The notes: generated by a model not told the origin, from the sequence alone. Positions 10,210 to 19,670 are shown, counted from the stretch's first letter. The stretch is DNA of 64,000 nucleotides from Polaromonas sp. (GCA_025362315.1 JANYGP010000052.1:1-64000), one strand, 5' to 3'. Made by a program: numbers and translations.

Positions 10210-11169
10210 ATGAAACCAGAAGTCAGCGTTTTTTTGCTTGGATTTGCCCCTTTTGAGAAATCGACCTTCGAGTCTTTTTTCAAGCTTGCTGGCCAACGTG
10301 ATACGGGCTATACCATCCTGAAAGAGGTCGCACAGGCTCAAGTCGTGGTGGTCAATGGTGACAATTTTGCTGCCGTGCAGTGGGTTACAAAGTCAGTCAA
10401 GGCCCCTCAAAAGGCGCTTTTTATTGGTGCGCCTGACCCCTCAGGCAAATGGCCTGTGGTGGCCAAGCCCATCAAGTTAACCACCATCCTTGGCTTGCTG
10501 GACGTGCTGGTTTTACCGGGCAAGTCGGTCTCCAGCATGAACGCCTTCAGACCTGATGCAGAGCTCGCGCAGAAGCCGCCTGTCCTTGTGCCATCGCCAT
10601 CAGGCTTGTCCGCCCGAGCGATTGCTTCGGTCCGTCAAGGGACCGGTAAAAAGAGTGTTAGCGACTTTGGCCAAGAGAGTTTTCTCGGTCTGGGCAATGC
10701 ATCGGCTACGAACCAAACAGCCCAAACAGGTCAAAATTTTGACCACATCCTCATTGTCGATGGTGATGACAGTGCTCTGACATTCATGCAAAAGAACATT
10801 GCACGCTATGGATTCCAGGCCGAGCTGGCAAAAACCGCTCAGGAAGCTTTGGTGCGTGTCAGCACGGGTAAATACAAATTTGTGTTCCTTGAGGTGGTGC
10901 TGCCGGGCACGGATGGCTATCAGGTTTGTCGCGATATCAAGCAGGACACGTATGCGTCTGGCAAGCCGCCGGTGGTGGTGATGTTCAGCCGCCGCGGCGG
11001 CAGCGCAGACAAAATTCGGGGTAGCCTGGCCGGTTGCGATGCCTATCTGACAAAACCGCTTGTTGAAGCCGAATTGCTCAAGGTGCTATCAAAGTACGAC
11101 GAGCAAGTCGAGCATAGTTTCAGGCGAACCAACGTAGGCAGCGGTGGAATCAGCTCGCTGAGTTCCTGA
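10210..11169 (+). CDS. Response-regulator-like protein with Glu in place of the phospho-acceptor Asp
   Basis: The C-terminal half (about residues 175-300) is a receiver domain: HILIVDGDDS gives the acidic pocket, VVMFSRRGG the Ser/Thr position and YLTKPL the conserved Lys. The phospho-acceptor position reads FLEVVLPGTDGY, with Glu at about residue 228 where Asp is expected. The N-terminal half (about residues 1-115) looks like a second, very divergent receiver-like fold ending in VVAKPIKL. No DNA-binding or enzymatic output domain is present. ATG at 10210 is chosen over open frame upstream. It sits alone after atpC. A scaffold or phosphorylation-independent signalling role is inferred. Confidence 0.7.
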   Translation: MKPEVSVFLLGFAPFEKSTFESFFKLAGQRDTGYTILKEVAQAQVVVVNGDNFAAVQWVTKSVKAPQKALFIGAPDPSGKWPVVAKPIKLTTILGLLDVLVLPGKSVSSMNAFRPDAELAQKPPVLVPSPSGLSARAIASVRQGTGKKSVSDFGQESFLGLGNASATNQTAQTGQNFDHILIVDGDDSALTFMQKNIARYGFQAELAKTAQEALVRVSTGKYKFVFLEVVLPGTDGYQVCRDIKQDTYASGKPPVVVMFSRRGGSADKIRGSLAGCDAYLTKPLVEAELLKVLSKYDEQVEHSFRRTNVGSGGISSLSS

Positions 11170-11207
11170 AACCTCGGGCCCAACATTTACCCGCCGCGGC
11201 TGCAGGC

Positions 11208-11738
11208 CTAAGAGACGACAGGTGCGTCGGGCAGTTCGTTTGTGCGTATCTCGCCAGCGGTGGCCGGAAAGTGCAGTGCCAGCAGAGCTGAGACTTCTTC
11301 CAGTGCCTGTGTCAAACCGTCTTCAGAACGGCCTTGCTGAAAATTGAGGCGCATACGTGCCATCATTGCTAGCCACTCGGCATCGGGCACCTGGCGCGAC
11401 AGGCCCCGGTCCGCCACGATTTCAATCGCGCGCTCAGCCAGCTGCAGGTAAATCAGCACGCCGTTGTTGTGATCGGTGTCCCACATCAGCAGCTTGCCAA
11501 ACTGCATCACCGCGCGTTGGCGAATCAGCACTTTCAGGGGGCTGTTCTTGCCCAGGCGCCACAGGTAGCTCATTGGCAGAGCCGCCTCGACATAAATGCG
11601 AATCTGTCCGGTGTGACGGCTCTCACTGGCGGCCACCCGCAGAGTCAGTCGCTTTAGCAAGTCGGGCGGTATGGCGCGCTCGGCATCAGATGCGTCCAGC
11701 CACAGATGTTTGAGGATGGTTTTGGCTTTGGTCAGCAT
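11208..11738 (-). CDS. TPM-domain protein
   Basis: About 176 residues with a TPM (YgcG/Psb32-like) domain: RVAASESRHTGQIRIYVEAALP, and HNNGVLIYLQLAERAIEIVADRGL are the recognisable strands (cited by their ends in the domain's middle third). No signal peptide is seen. It is the last gene of a lemA-ygcG-tpm set, an arrangement common in proteobacteria and thought to act at the cell envelope; the molecular function is not known. ATG at 11736-11738 is 14 bp after the ygcG stop; a TTG at 11759 that overlaps that stop is the alternative start. Confidence 0.75.
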   Translation of the reverse strand: MLTKAKTILKHLWLDASDAERAIPPDLLKRLTLRVAASESRHTGQIRIYVEAALPMSYLWRLGKNSPLKVLIRQRAVMQFGKLLMWDTDHNNGVLIYLQLAERAIEIVADRGLSRQVPDAEWLAMMARMRLNFQQGRSEDGLTQALEEVSALLALHFPATAGEIRTNELPDAPVVS

Positions 11739-11752
11739 AAAGTTGCCATCGT

Positions 11753-12688
11753 TTACCAACTGCCTGACGAGCCGCCGCCGCCAAAATTACCACCGCCGCC
11801 GCTGCTAAAGCCCCCACCGCCGCCACCCCCTGCAAACCCTCCACCCCCTGCAAACCCTCCACCGCCACCAAAACCGCCACCGCCCCAACCGCCACCGCGC
11901 CTGCCGCTACCCCATCCGCCAAGCGAACCCAAACTGGCAAACAACGCAAACACCAGCCCAATCACGCCTGCTGCCCCTGCCAGCAACAAGCTACTTGTAA
12001 AAATCCAGGCCAGCACGCCCACGCCGCCGCCTGTCGCCAGAGCGCCCAGCTTACGGCCCAGCACGCCAGACAGCAGCCGCGCGCCGATCGGCACGGCAAG
12101 AAACAAAAACACCGCCATGTCCATCCACTGAAAACCGCCCTTGGGGTTTTGGATGCGGCCCGCGTCGGGAGCAGGCAGGTTTTCACCGCCGATACGCGCC
12201 ATGATCTGGTCTGCCGCAGCGCCTAAACCACCCGCAAAGTCACCCTGTTTGAAGCGAGGCGTGATGGCGCTGTCAATAATCTGTTTGGTCGCCAGGTCGG
12301 GTAGCGGGCCCTCAAGTGTCTTGGTGGTGGCGATGCGTACCCTGCGATCGTTTTTGGCCACCAACAGCAGCAGGCCATCGCCAATGTCCTTGCGGCCAAT
12401 CTTCCAGGCATCACCCACCCGCTGGGCGTAGTCGGTGATGTCTTCTGGCAGGGTTGTTGGCACCATCAAGATGACGATTTGCGCGCCTTTGGACTTTTCA
12501 AACGCCGCCAGCTTGGCCTCAAGCACCTGGGTTTGCACGGCGTCCAGCGTGCCGGTGGTGTCGATGACGCGGGCTGTCAGGGGCGGTATGACGCGCAGAT
12601 CCTGCGCATGCACGCCAAAGCCAATGGTCGGATAAAGCGCTATTAAAGTAATAGCTGCCCGCGCACGTATCCATTGGCCTAGAGCCAT
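11753..12688 (-). CDS. YgcG-type TPM-domain membrane protein with Gly-rich tail
   Basis: About 311 residues: signal peptide (first 28 or so), TPM domain (about 30-160; RVIDTTGTLDAVQ, GAQIVILMVPTT), a linker, two hydrophobic segments (about 190-245), and a glycine/serine-rich C-terminus from about residue 255 with repeats of FGGGGG and FAGGGG. Gly-rich tails are normal for this family. Middle gene of the lemA-ygcG-tpm set. The start codon and the first 16 residues (MALGQWIRARAAITLI) are encoded by a copy of the 48-bp repeat, so the signal peptide is partly repeat-derived. Confidence 0.8.
   Translation of the reverse strand: MALGQWIRARAAITLIALYPTIGFGVHAQDLRVIPPLTARVIDTTGTLDAVQTQVLEAKLAAFEKSKGAQIVILMVPTTLPEDITDYAQRVGDAWKIGRKDIGDGLLLLVAKNDRRVRIATTKTLEGPLPDLATKQIIDSAITPRFKQGDFAGGLGAAADQIMARIGGENLPAPDAGRIQNPKGGFQWMDMAVFLFLAVPIGARLLSGVLGRKLGALATGGGVGVLAWIFTSSLLLAGAAGVIGLVFALFASLGSLGGWGSGRRGGGWGGGGFGGGGGFAGGGGFAGGGGGGGFSSGGGGNFGGGGSSGSW
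12639..12686 (+). repeat. 48-bp dispersed repeat at the ygcG start
   Basis: Forward copy (GCTATTAAAGTAATAGCTGCC, continuing to GGCCTAGAGCC; given by its ends). It is antisense to ygcG and encodes the start of its signal peptide. Confidence 0.75.
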
Positions 12689-12737
12689 ATTTGACGCCTA
12701 AAAAAGGGCATTTTTGGGCTTTCCGGCGATTTTCAGG

Positions 12738-13334
12738 CTACTTTTTCTCAAAACTCACACTGGGCGGCTTGCTGATCTGCGCTTCGTTCTCCACCGTGAA
12801 GTTCGGCTTGACGCTGTAGCTGAACATCATCGCCGTCAGGTTGTTTGGAAAGCTGCGCGCCAGGATGTTGTAGTCCTGCACGGTCTTGATGTACCGGTTA
12901 CGCGCCACGGTGATGCGGTTTTCGGTGCCTTCCAGCTGCACCCGCAGGTCCTGAAAGCCCTGGTTGGCCTTCAGGTTGGGGTAGTTTTCAGTCACCACCA
13001 GCAGGCGCGACAGCGCGCCACTGAGTTCACCCTGCGCTGACTGGAATTTCTTGAAGGCTTCCGGGTTGTTCAGCGTTTCAGGGGACACCTGCATCGACGT
13101 GGCCTTGGCGCGTGCCTCCACCACCTTGGTCAGCGTGTCCTGCTCAAACTGCGCCTCGCCTTTGACGGTGGCGACAATGTTCGGTACCAGGTCAGCGCGG
13201 CGCTGGTACTGGTTAAGCACCTCGGCCCAGGCCGATTTGGTTTGCTCGTCAAGTGCCTGAAACTGGTTGTAGCCGCAGCCAGACAAGGTGAGCGCGACGC
13301 AAACAAGCAGCAAGCTTAAAAGACGGTATTTCAT
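12738..13334 (-). CDS. lemA: LemA family lipoprotein
   Basis: About 198 residues. Lipobox LTLSGC near residue 19, then the LemA helical bundle: [43 protein letters not shown] (both cited from the alignment core, about residues 40-60 and 120-140) and [15 protein letters not shown] at 13332-13334 with a good AGGAGC Shine-Dalgarno is chosen; open frame upstream has no family match. First gene of the lemA-ygcG-tpm set. Role in the envelope is inferred from the family; biochemical function unknown. Confidence 0.9.
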   Translation of the reverse strand: MKYRLLSLLLVCVALTLSGCGYNQFQALDEQTKSAWAEVLNQYQRRADLVPNIVATVKGEAQFEQDTLTKVVEARAKATSMQVSPETLNNPEAFKKFQSAQGELSGALSRLLVVTENYPNLKANQGFQDLRVQLEGTENRITVARNRYIKTVQDYNILARSFPNNLTAMMFSYSVKPNFTVENEAQISKPPSVSFEKK

Positions 13335-13376
13335 GGTGAAGCTCCTCAAAACAGAGTGCAACATTACCATAAGGGC

Positions 13377-16097
13377 ATGTCCAGCCCTGTAGTCCAAGCG
13401 CGTCCGCGTACTGTCAAAGCCGAACTCGACGCCTGGTTTGATCAGCGCGGCTGGAAGGCGTTCAAATTTCAGCGTGATGTTTGGAAGGCGGTGGCGCAAG
13501 GCCAGTCTGGACTGCTGCACGCCACCACCGGTTCTGGCAAAACCTATGCCGTCTGGCTCGGTATTTTGATGCGTTATATGGTTGTAAGCCAATCAAATCG
13601 TGCGCAAATAGCTCCTGAAAAAGTAGCAGTTAAAAAACCAGTTGGCGCACCGCTGACGGTGTTGTGGATCACGCCCATGCGGGCGCTGGCGGCTGATACG
13701 CAGCGGGCACTGCAAGCGCCGCTGGACGTTCTTGCAGTCGATGGGCAGTTCACACACTGGACGATAGGGGCCAGAAGCGGCGACACCACGAGCGCTGAAC
13801 GCAGCGCGCAAAACACCCGCTTGCCCACCGTGCTGGTCACCACGCCGGAAAGCCTGTCGGTGCTGCTGTCGCGCGCTGATGCGGCTGCGGCATTGGGCAG
13901 TGTGCAGGCGGTGGTGGTGGACGAATGGCATGAACTGCTGGGCAACAAGCGCGGCGTACAAACCCAACTGGCACTGGCCAGATTAAAAACGCTCACTTCA
14001 CAGGTTTCGCCGCAGGGCCGCCCCAAGGGGAAACGCTCCCCCTCGGGGGGCAGTCCGTCACACAGCGTGGACGACGTGGGGGCTTTGTGTATTTGGGGCA
14101 TGTCGGCCACGCTGGGTAATTTGGCTGAGGCCATGCACACGTTGTTGGGTAGGCCAGACGGCACGCTGGTGCAAGGTGCAGTCCCGAAGAAGCTCATCAT
14201 CGACACGCTGCTGCCCGACGTGGCGGCGCGCTTTCCCTGGGCGGGGCATCTGGGCCTGACGATGCTGCCGCAGGTCATTGGCGAGATTGCCGCCAGCAGC
14301 ACATGTCTGGTGTTCACCAACACCCGCTCCCAGTCAGAGCTTTGGTACCAGGCGATTTTGCAGGCGCGGCCCGACTGGGCGGGCTTGATTGCACTGCATC
14401 ACGGCTCGCTTGACCGCAGCGTGCGTGAATGGGTCGAAGCGGGCCTGAAAAGCGGCGAGTTGCGTGCCGTGGTGTGCACGTCCAGCCTGGATTTGGGGGT
14501 TGATTTTTTACCCGTGGAACGCGTCCTGCAAATCGGCTCGCCCAAGGGCGTGGCGCGGCTGCTGCAACGCGCAGGGCGCTCCGGCCATGCACCGGGCCGG
14601 CCGTCGCGCATCACGCTGGTGCCCACCCACAGCCTGGAAATCATTGAAGCTGCTGCCGCGCGTGCGGCTGTCGCCGGTGGGCATATTGAGGCGCGCTCAT
14701 CGCCCCAGCAACCGCTGGATGTGCTGGTGCAGCATCTGGTCACGGTAGCGCTGGGCGGCGGCTTTGTGTCTGATGCCTTGCTGCGCGAAGTGCGTTCAAC
14801 TGCAGCCTATGCGGGCCTGAGCGACGACAGCTGGGCCTGGGCTCTGGCGTTCGTCAGCAAGGGCGGCGAGTCGCTGGCGGCTTACCCGGACTACCAGCGC
14901 GCCGTGCCTGACGAGGAAGGCATCTGGCGCGTGCCCAACGCCCAACTGGCACGTCGCCACCGCATGAACATTGGCACTATCGTCAGCGACGCCAGCATGG
15001 CGGTGCAGTATGTCAACGGTGCCAAAGTGGGCACGGTGGAAGAAAGCTTTGCCGCGCGCCTCAAGCCGGGTGACTGCTTTAACTTTGGCGGCAGGTTGTT
15101 AGAGCTGGTGCGCATTCATGACATGACGGCCTGGGTGCGCAAAGCAACCGGTAAGCGCGCAGCGGTGCCGCGCTGGAGCGGGGGCCGCATGCCGCTGTCG
15201 ACCACGCTGGCAGCCAGCATGGTGGAGCAACTGGCTTTGGCAAGTGTTGGCCAATACGACTCGCCAGAACTCAAACGCGTCCAGCCTCTACTGGATGTTC
15301 AGCAGCAATGGTCAGCGTTGCCGACACCGCAAACGCTGTTGGCTGAGGTGCTGACATCGCGTGACGGCACGCATTTGTTTTTGTACCCCTTCGCCGGGCG
15401 AAATGTGCATCTGGGGCTGGCCAGCTTGCTGGCTTGGCGGGTAGCGCAAATCGCGCCGCGCACCTTCTCGATTGCCGTGAATGACTATGGCTTTGAACTG
15501 CTGTGTGCTGATGCGGTGGACTGGCCTGAGCTGCTGCCCAGCGTGCTGGCGGCCACCCACGACGCGGCATTGCTCACGGATGTTCTGGCCAGCCTGAACG
15601 CCAGCGAACTCGCGCAGCGGCGCTTTCGTGAAATCGCGCGTGTGTCGGGTTTGGTGTTTCAAGGCTACCCTGGCGAGAAGCGCAGCAACAAGCAACTACA
15701 AGCCTCATCAAGCCTGTTTTACGAGGTGTTTCGCAAGTACGATCCGGGCAACCAGTTGCTCACACAGGCACAGTCAGAGCTACTGGCTGAAGAACTGGAC
15801 ATCACCCGCTTGCAGCACAGTCTGGCGCGCATGGCGGCGCAACAGCTTGTCATCAAACCGCTCACGCAGCCCACACCGTTTTCGTTCCCGCTGATGGTCG
15901 AGCGGCTGCGTGAAAAGCTCAGCAATGAAAGCATGGCCGACCGCATCGCCCGCATGGTGCAGCAGCTTGAAAAAGACGCGGGCGGTGATGCTTCTGTGCC
16001 TGTTGTACTGGACATCAGCCAGGCGCTGGCACTGGGCAAAGACACGTTGGCAACGCCCAAAAAGCGCGAGCGAACGTCGCGCCGCAAAATCCCATGA
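13377..16097 (+). CDS. Ligase-associated DEXH-box helicase (Lhr-like) with two in-frame repeat insertions
   Basis: Superfamily 2 ATP-dependent DNA helicase of the Lhr type, about 906 residues. Walker A is TTGSGKT (about residues 50-56), motif II is DEWH ([15 protein letters not shown]), motif III MSATL, motif [13 protein letters not shown]. It overlaps pdeM by 4 bp, as in the ligase-associated DNA damage response operon, but the usual MBL exonuclease and ATP-dependent ligase genes are not adjacent. Two segments look inserted: about residues 68-84 ([16 protein letters not shown]) from the 48-bp repeat, and about 211-236 ([15 protein letters not shown] and flank) from a GC-rich repeat. Both keep the frame open. 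ATG at 13377 begins MSSPVVQ; an upstream start is possible but less likely. Confidence 0.88.
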   Translation: MSSPVVQARPRTVKAELDAWFDQRGWKAFKFQRDVWKAVAQGQSGLLHATTGSGKTYAVWLGILMRYMVVSQSNRAQIAPEKVAVKKPVGAPLTVLWITPMRALAADTQRALQAPLDVLAVDGQFTHWTIGARSGDTTSAERSAQNTRLPTVLVTTPESLSVLLSRADAAAALGSVQAVVVDEWHELLGNKRGVQTQLALARLKTLTSQVSPQGRPKGKRSPSGGSPSHSVDDVGALCIWGMSATLGNLAEAMHTLLGRPDGTLVQGAVPKKLIIDTLLPDVAARFPWAGHLGLTMLPQVIGEIAASSTCLVFTNTRSQSELWYQAILQARPDWAGLIALHHGSLDRSVREWVEAGLKSGELRAVVCTSSLDLGVDFLPVERVLQIGSPKGVARLLQRAGRSGHAPGRPSRITLVPTHSLEIIEAAAARAAVAGGHIEARSSPQQPLDVLVQHLVTVALGGGFVSDALLREVRSTAAYAGLSDDSWAWALAFVSKGGESLAAYPDYQRAVPDEEGIWRVPNAQLARRHRMNIGTIVSDASMAVQYVNGAKVGTVEESFAARLKPGDCFNFGGRLLELVRIHDMTAWVRKATGKRAAVPRWSGGRMPLSTTLAASMVEQLALASVGQYDSPELKRVQPLLDVQQQWSALPTPQTLLAEVLTSRDGTHLFLYPFAGRNVHLGLASLLAWRVAQIAPRTFSIAVNDYGFELLCADAVDWPELLPSVLAATHDAALLTDVLASLNASELAQRRFREIARVSGLVFQGYPGEKRSNKQLQASSSLFYEVFRKYDPGNQLLTQAQSELLAEELDITRLQHSLARMAAQQLVIKPLTQPTPFSFPLMVERLREKLSNESMADRIARMVQQLEKDAGGDASVPVVLDISQALALGKDTLATPKKRERTSRRKIP
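13580..13627 (-). repeat. 48-bp dispersed repeat inside the helicase gene
   Basis: Inverted copy (GGTTGTAAGCCAATC ... GTGCGCAAATAGCTCCTG ... AGTAGC). It is antisense to the gene and in frame between YM and the [16 protein letters not shown] motif Ia region. Confidence 0.7.
14008..14083 (+). repeat. GC-rich repeat inserted in the helicase gene
   Basis: Contains CCCCAAGGGG and CCCCCTCGGGGGG palindromic cores followed by GTGGACGACGTGGGGGC. I recognise this element from Comamonadaceae genomes, where it is common between genes; here it lies in frame, between TLTSQ and [10 protein letters not shown]. No second copy was noticed in the window. Confidence 0.65.
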
Positions 16098-16798
16098 GTC
16101 TGGGCAAGCCGCTACCGATCATCTACGCCGGCCACATCGTCTGGCTGCTGCCTGAACACGCGTTGTGGTGGCCCGAAGGCCGGGTGCTGTTCATTGCCGA
16201 CCTGCACCTGGGCAAAGCCGCGACCTACCGCGCCCTGGGTCAGCCCGTGCCCAGCGGTACCACGTTTGAAAACCTGCGGCGTTTGAGCCAATTGATCAGC
16301 CACTACCAGCCCGTTCAACTGGTTTTTCTCGGCGACTTTCTGCATGCGGCACAGGCCCGTACAGCCTCGGTGCTCAGCCAGCTTGAGGTTTGGCGGCAAA
16401 GCCACGTCACTCTGAACTGCACCTTGGTACGCGGCAACCACGACAGCCGGGCCGGCGACCCGCCGCTAGAGGTCAACATCCATGTGGTCAACGAGCCTTA
16501 CCTCGTCGGCCCCTTTGCCGCTTGCCACCACCCACAAACGCACAGCAGCCACGCCGTATTGGCAGGCCACTTGCACCCGGCAGCGCAATTACAAGGCCCG
16601 GCGCGTGACCGCTTGCGGCTTGCGTGTTTTGTGTTTGAAGGTCGCAGCGCCATCTTGCCTGCATTTGGTGAATTCACCGGCGGCTACACCGTTGAACCGA
16701 AGCCTGGCGTGCAGTTGTATGCGGCGGGTGGCCAGGCCGTTTGGCAACTGGCCGCCACATCCAAAGGCGCTAAAAATGCGAAAATCCAACCCTTTTAG
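16094..16798 (+). CDS. pdeM: Ligase-associated DNA damage response endonuclease PdeM (metallophosphoesterase)
   Basis: Calcineurin-like phosphoesterase of about 234 residues. Metal motifs in order: ADLHLGK (D-x-H), FLGDFLHA (GD-x-x), VRGNHDSR (GNHD), and AGHLHP near residue 155. The ATG overlaps the helicase stop (ATGA at 16094-16097). PdeM homologues act with an Lhr-type helicase in a DNA-repair operon; that partnership is family knowledge, and the overlap supports it. No signal peptide is seen. Confidence 0.88.
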   Translation: MSLGKPLPIIYAGHIVWLLPEHALWWPEGRVLFIADLHLGKAATYRALGQPVPSGTTFENLRRLSQLISHYQPVQLVFLGDFLHAAQARTASVLSQLEVWRQSHVTLNCTLVRGNHDSRAGDPPLEVNIHVVNEPYLVGPFAACHHPQTHSSHAVLAGHLHPAAQLQGPARDRLRLACFVFEGRSAILPAFGEFTGGYTVEPKPGVQLYAAGGQAVWQLAATSKGAKNAKIQPF

Positions 16799-16805
16799 AT
16801 GTCAA

Positions 16806-16857
16806 ATAGGCCTCTAGACTAATAAAATCGTGCGTGAGCAGCTACTGATAAATGAGC
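16806..16857 (-). repeat. 48-bp dispersed repeat providing a start codon
   Basis: Inverted copy (AGGCCTCTAGAC ... CGTGCGTGAGCAGCTACTG ... AATGAGC). The ATG of the next gene lies within its last bases. Confidence 0.65.
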
Positions 16858-17625
16858 ATACGAACTTCTACAGCGCTCCGCGCTTTATGGCAATCGGTAC
16901 TGCGGGACGCCCCAACCCAGCCCCGGCTCATCATCGCCGGTGCCACGGGCGTGCTGGGTGCCGAGGTGCTGCGTCGCCTGGCCGGTGGTGGCCGCTTTGC
17001 GCACACCCAAGTGCTGGCCAAAGAGCCGATGGCGAGCAGCTTGGCCCAAGTCAGCATGGTTGAAGTAGCGGGCGATCTTGTGGCCTGGCAAGCGGTACCT
17101 GCTCAGGTGAGCGTGGTGATGTTTGAGCCGCCACGCCTGTATTACCAGCGCGAACGCACGCTGTGGACACCGGCACCTGAACAACTGCTGCCGCTGGCGC
17201 AGTGGCTAAAGCGCTGCGGCGTGCACACGCTGGTGGTGGTTGTGCCGCATGCGCAAGGTCGCTTGCCTGATGCTGTCAAACGCGGCTTGGCCAATCTGGA
17301 CGAACAAGCGCTGGCAGCCATGGGCTTCGAGCGCTTGCTGCTGGTACGGTCAGCGCAAAAAATCGCCGACTCCAAAGCCGTTGGTTTTCTGAACAAAACG
17401 GCCAACTGGATGCTGTCAACCCTGAGTTACATGATCCCCGCCACCGAGCAGCCCGTGCGGCCCTCCAAGCTGGCAGAATTTATCGCTATTGCGCTTGAGC
17501 AGTTACCCGTTGGCACGCATGTGGCGTCGCCTGAACTGCTCTGGCAGGCGGCAGATGGGGGTGATGCGCATCTTGTCGTCAAGGCGTGGCTTAATAGCAG
17601 TACAGTGACACATCAAACCGCCTAG
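16852..17625 (+). CDS. NAD(P)-binding Rossmann-fold protein
   Basis: About 257 residues. RLIIAGATGVLGAEVLRRLAGG near residue 25 is an atypical-SDR dinucleotide-binding motif (GATGxxG). The rest has no catalytic motif I can name (no clear YxxxK; VPHAQGRLPDAVKRGL lies in the middle). It resembles NAD-dependent epimerase/YbjT-like proteins. It is followed after 6 bp by the NTF2-like gene and then by the YheT gene, suggesting one plus-strand operon. Substrate unknown. ATG at 16852 lies within the end of a 48-bp repeat. Confidence 0.7.
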   Translation: MSIRTSTALRALWQSVLRDAPTQPRLIIAGATGVLGAEVLRRLAGGGRFAHTQVLAKEPMASSLAQVSMVEVAGDLVAWQAVPAQVSVVMFEPPRLYYQRERTLWTPAPEQLLPLAQWLKRCGVHTLVVVVPHAQGRLPDAVKRGLANLDEQALAAMGFERLLLVRSAQKIADSKAVGFLNKTANWMLSTLSYMIPATEQPVRPSKLAEFIAIALEQLPVGTHVASPELLWQAADGGDAHLVVKAWLNSSTVTHQTA

Positions 17626-17631
17626 CCCATC

Positions 17632-18078
17632 ATGCGCAAACCCAAAGCCCCACCGGCAGACAGCACCAGCCCCGACGAGACAGAGGCCGCTTTCTATGAA
17701 GCCTTGCAACGTGGCGACATCGACAAACTGATGGCCTGCTGGGCTGATGAAGACGACATTGTGTGCGTGCACCCCGGTGGGGCCCGGTTGCTGGGCGCGG
17801 GTGCAATTCGTGCGGCGTTTGACATGATGTTTACCAGTGGCAGCATTCAGGCCCGGGCTGAAAAGGTGCACCGGGTCGAGTCGCTCGGCTCCAGCGTTCA
17901 CAGCGTGCTGGAACGCATCGAGGTGCTGACCGACGAAGGCCCACGCCACGCTTATGTGATAGCCACCAATGTGTACCAAAAAACACCGCAGGGCTGGCGC
18001 CTGGTGGCGCACCATGCCAGCCCCGGCACGCCGCGCGAAATGCTGGAGGTCAATGATAGCCCGCAGGTTCTTCATTAA
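17632..18078 (+). CDS. Nuclear-transport-factor-2-like (DUF4440/SnoaL) protein
   Basis: About 148 residues with the NTF2-like pattern: EAAFYEALQRGDIDKLMACWADEDDIVCVHP (cited by ends, about residues 17-47), GAIRAAFDMMF, and a C-terminal strand GWRLVAHHASP. Such small cone-shaped proteins bind or convert small molecules; no function can be fixed. It lies 6 bp after the Rossmann gene and 15 bp before the YheT gene. Its stop codon lies in a degenerate 48-bp repeat. Confidence 0.75.
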   Translation: MRKPKAPPADSTSPDETEAAFYEALQRGDIDKLMACWADEDDIVCVHPGGARLLGAGAIRAAFDMMFTSGSIQARAEKVHRVESLGSSVHSVLERIEVLTDEGPRHAYVIATNVYQKTPQGWRLVAHHASPGTPREMLEVNDSPQVLH

Positions 18079-18107
18079 TGTGCGTGAGCCACTATGAAAT
18101 ATGAAGC
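18063..18107 (-). repeat. Degenerate 48-bp repeat between NTF2-like and YheT genes
   Basis: Inverted, partial match (TTCATTAATGTGCGTGAGCC, then ACTATGAAAT). It spans the stop of one gene and the ATG of the next. Confidence 0.4.
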
Positions 18108-19062
18108 GCCCTGGTGGCTGCCGGGCGGCAACCTGCAAACCATCTGGGCTGCACTGCGCGCCGAGCGCTACGTCGGCGACGCGCCCATGTTTCGGCGTGA
18201 ACGATGGGTAACGCCAGACAACGACTTTGTGGACGTAGATTTTTCAGATCACATCACTCAACCCTACTCGCCGCTGCTTGTGGTGTTCCATGGTCTCGAG
18301 GGCTCTTCTGGCAGCCATTACGCTGAGGCCTTAACCGATGCTGCACGCGCCCGCGGCTGGGCCTGTGCCGTGCCCCATTTCAGAGGCTGCTCTGGCGAGC
18401 TGAACCGCGCCCCCCGCGCCTACCATTCAGGTGACTTTGAAGAGATTGACTGGATCCTGCGCCGCCTGCAATCTGCCCATGCCGGGCTGCTGGTGGCGGT
18501 AGGCATCTCGCTAGGCGGCAACGCGCTGATGCGCTGGGCTGGCGAGATGGGTGCAAGCGCCGCGCAAGTGGTTCGCGCCGTGGCCAGCGTGTGTTCACCG
18601 CTTGATTTGGCCGCCAGTGGCTGGGCAATTGGGCGCGGCTTTAACCGGCTGGTTTATACCCGCATGTTTTTAAGCAGCATGGTGCCCAAAGCGCTGCAAA
18701 AGCTCGACCAGCACCCTGGTTTGTTCAGCCGCAGCGACCTGCTGGCCGCGCGTGACTTGTATGCTTTTGACAACATCGTCACCGCGCCGCTGCATGGCTT
18801 TAAAGACACCGACGACTACTGGAAGCGTGCCTCTGCCAAGCCGCACATGACCGCCATTGGCGTGCCCGGGCTGGCACTGAACGCGCTGAACGACCCCTTC
18901 ATTCCCGCCTGGAGCCTGCCCCAGCCAGCCGACGTGAGCGCCAGCGTCACACTGTGGCAGCCAGAACAGGGCGGTCATGTGGGCTTTCCGTCGGGCCGTT
19001 TCCCTGCGAATGTGCGGGCCATGCCGGAGGCCGTCACGGCGTTTTTGGCAACCCACGTTTAG
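18094..19062 (+). CDS. YheT-family alpha/beta hydrolase
   Basis: About 322 residues of the YheT/UPF0017 hydrolase family. The N-terminus APWWLPGGNLQTIWAAL is a family signature; VFHGLEGSSGSHYAEAL forms the oxyanion region; the nucleophile elbow is GISLGGN (about residue 136-142). Candidate Asp and His are in LNALNDPFIP and QGGHVGF. The natural substrate of the family is uncertain, with esterase activity most often proposed. It is followed after 25 bp by a DUF gene on the same strand. Confidence 0.88.
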   Translation: MKYEAPWWLPGGNLQTIWAALRAERYVGDAPMFRRERWVTPDNDFVDVDFSDHITQPYSPLLVVFHGLEGSSGSHYAEALTDAARARGWACAVPHFRGCSGELNRAPRAYHSGDFEEIDWILRRLQSAHAGLLVAVGISLGGNALMRWAGEMGASAAQVVRAVASVCSPLDLAASGWAIGRGFNRLVYTRMFLSSMVPKALQKLDQHPGLFSRSDLLAARDLYAFDNIVTAPLHGFKDTDDYWKRASAKPHMTAIGVPGLALNALNDPFIPAWSLPQPADVSASVTLWQPEQGGHVGFPSGRFPANVRAMPEAVTAFLATHV

Positions 19063-19087
19063 ACTTCCTTGCAGGAAGGATTCAAGC

Positions 19088-19660
19088 ATGGACGACATCG
19101 TCAAAGCCGCCCTCGCCAAATGGCCCAATGTGCCGCACTGCTACGGCTGGCTGGGCCTGGACGCACGCGGCAACTGGTACATGCGCGACGACCGGGCGCA
19201 GGCGGCGGGGCCGTTTTGCGCGCCGTCAAACGAACCGGGCAGGCAACTGGCCAGTAAAGGCTCGCTTCTCAAACACGACAAGCTGATTGATTTCATCCAG
19301 CGCAACTACGCCAGCGACGCGCAGGGCCAGTGGTTCTTTCAAAACGGCCCGCAGCGCGTGTATGTGGAGCTGGAGGCCACGCCGTTTATCTGGCGTATCG
19401 GTAGCGCGCCTGAGTTTGAAGTGACGAGCCATGCAAACGAGGTTGCTATTGTTCAGCGCTGCTTTATCGACGAGCATGGGCGCGTTTACCTGGAGACAGC
19501 ACTTGGCTTTGGTCTGGTGCACACCCAGGACATGCTGCAGGTGGCCGATGCGGTTGAGTCGGGCTTGTGGGTGTTGCAGGAATTGGTTGCGCGGGAACTG
19601 CCTGTCAAGTTTGGGTATGTGCGTAGTCCTGAGTCTGCGTTTCGGTCCATACCTGTATAA
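19088..19660 (+). CDS. Conserved Burkholderiales protein (probably DUF2946-type)
   Basis: About 190 residues, no signal peptide or membrane segment. Conserved-looking stretches include HCYGWLGLDARGNWYMRDD, FIQRNYASDAQGQWFFQNGPQ and RCFIDEHGRVYLET (positions about 16-34, 72-92 and 125-138). Proteins like this commonly follow YheT in Burkholderiales and are annotated as DUF2944/DUF2946; that label is from memory. ATG at 19088, 5 bp after AGGAAGG, is clearly preferable to the open frame that overlaps the YheT gene. Function unknown. Confidence 0.7.
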   Translation: MDDIVKAALAKWPNVPHCYGWLGLDARGNWYMRDDRAQAAGPFCAPSNEPGRQLASKGSLLKHDKLIDFIQRNYASDAQGQWFFQNGPQRVYVELEATPFIWRIGSAPEFEVTSHANEVAIVQRCFIDEHGRVYLETALGFGLVHTQDMLQVADAVESGLWVLQELVARELPVKFGYVRSPESAFRSIPV

Positions 19661-19670
19661 GTTTTTGATG

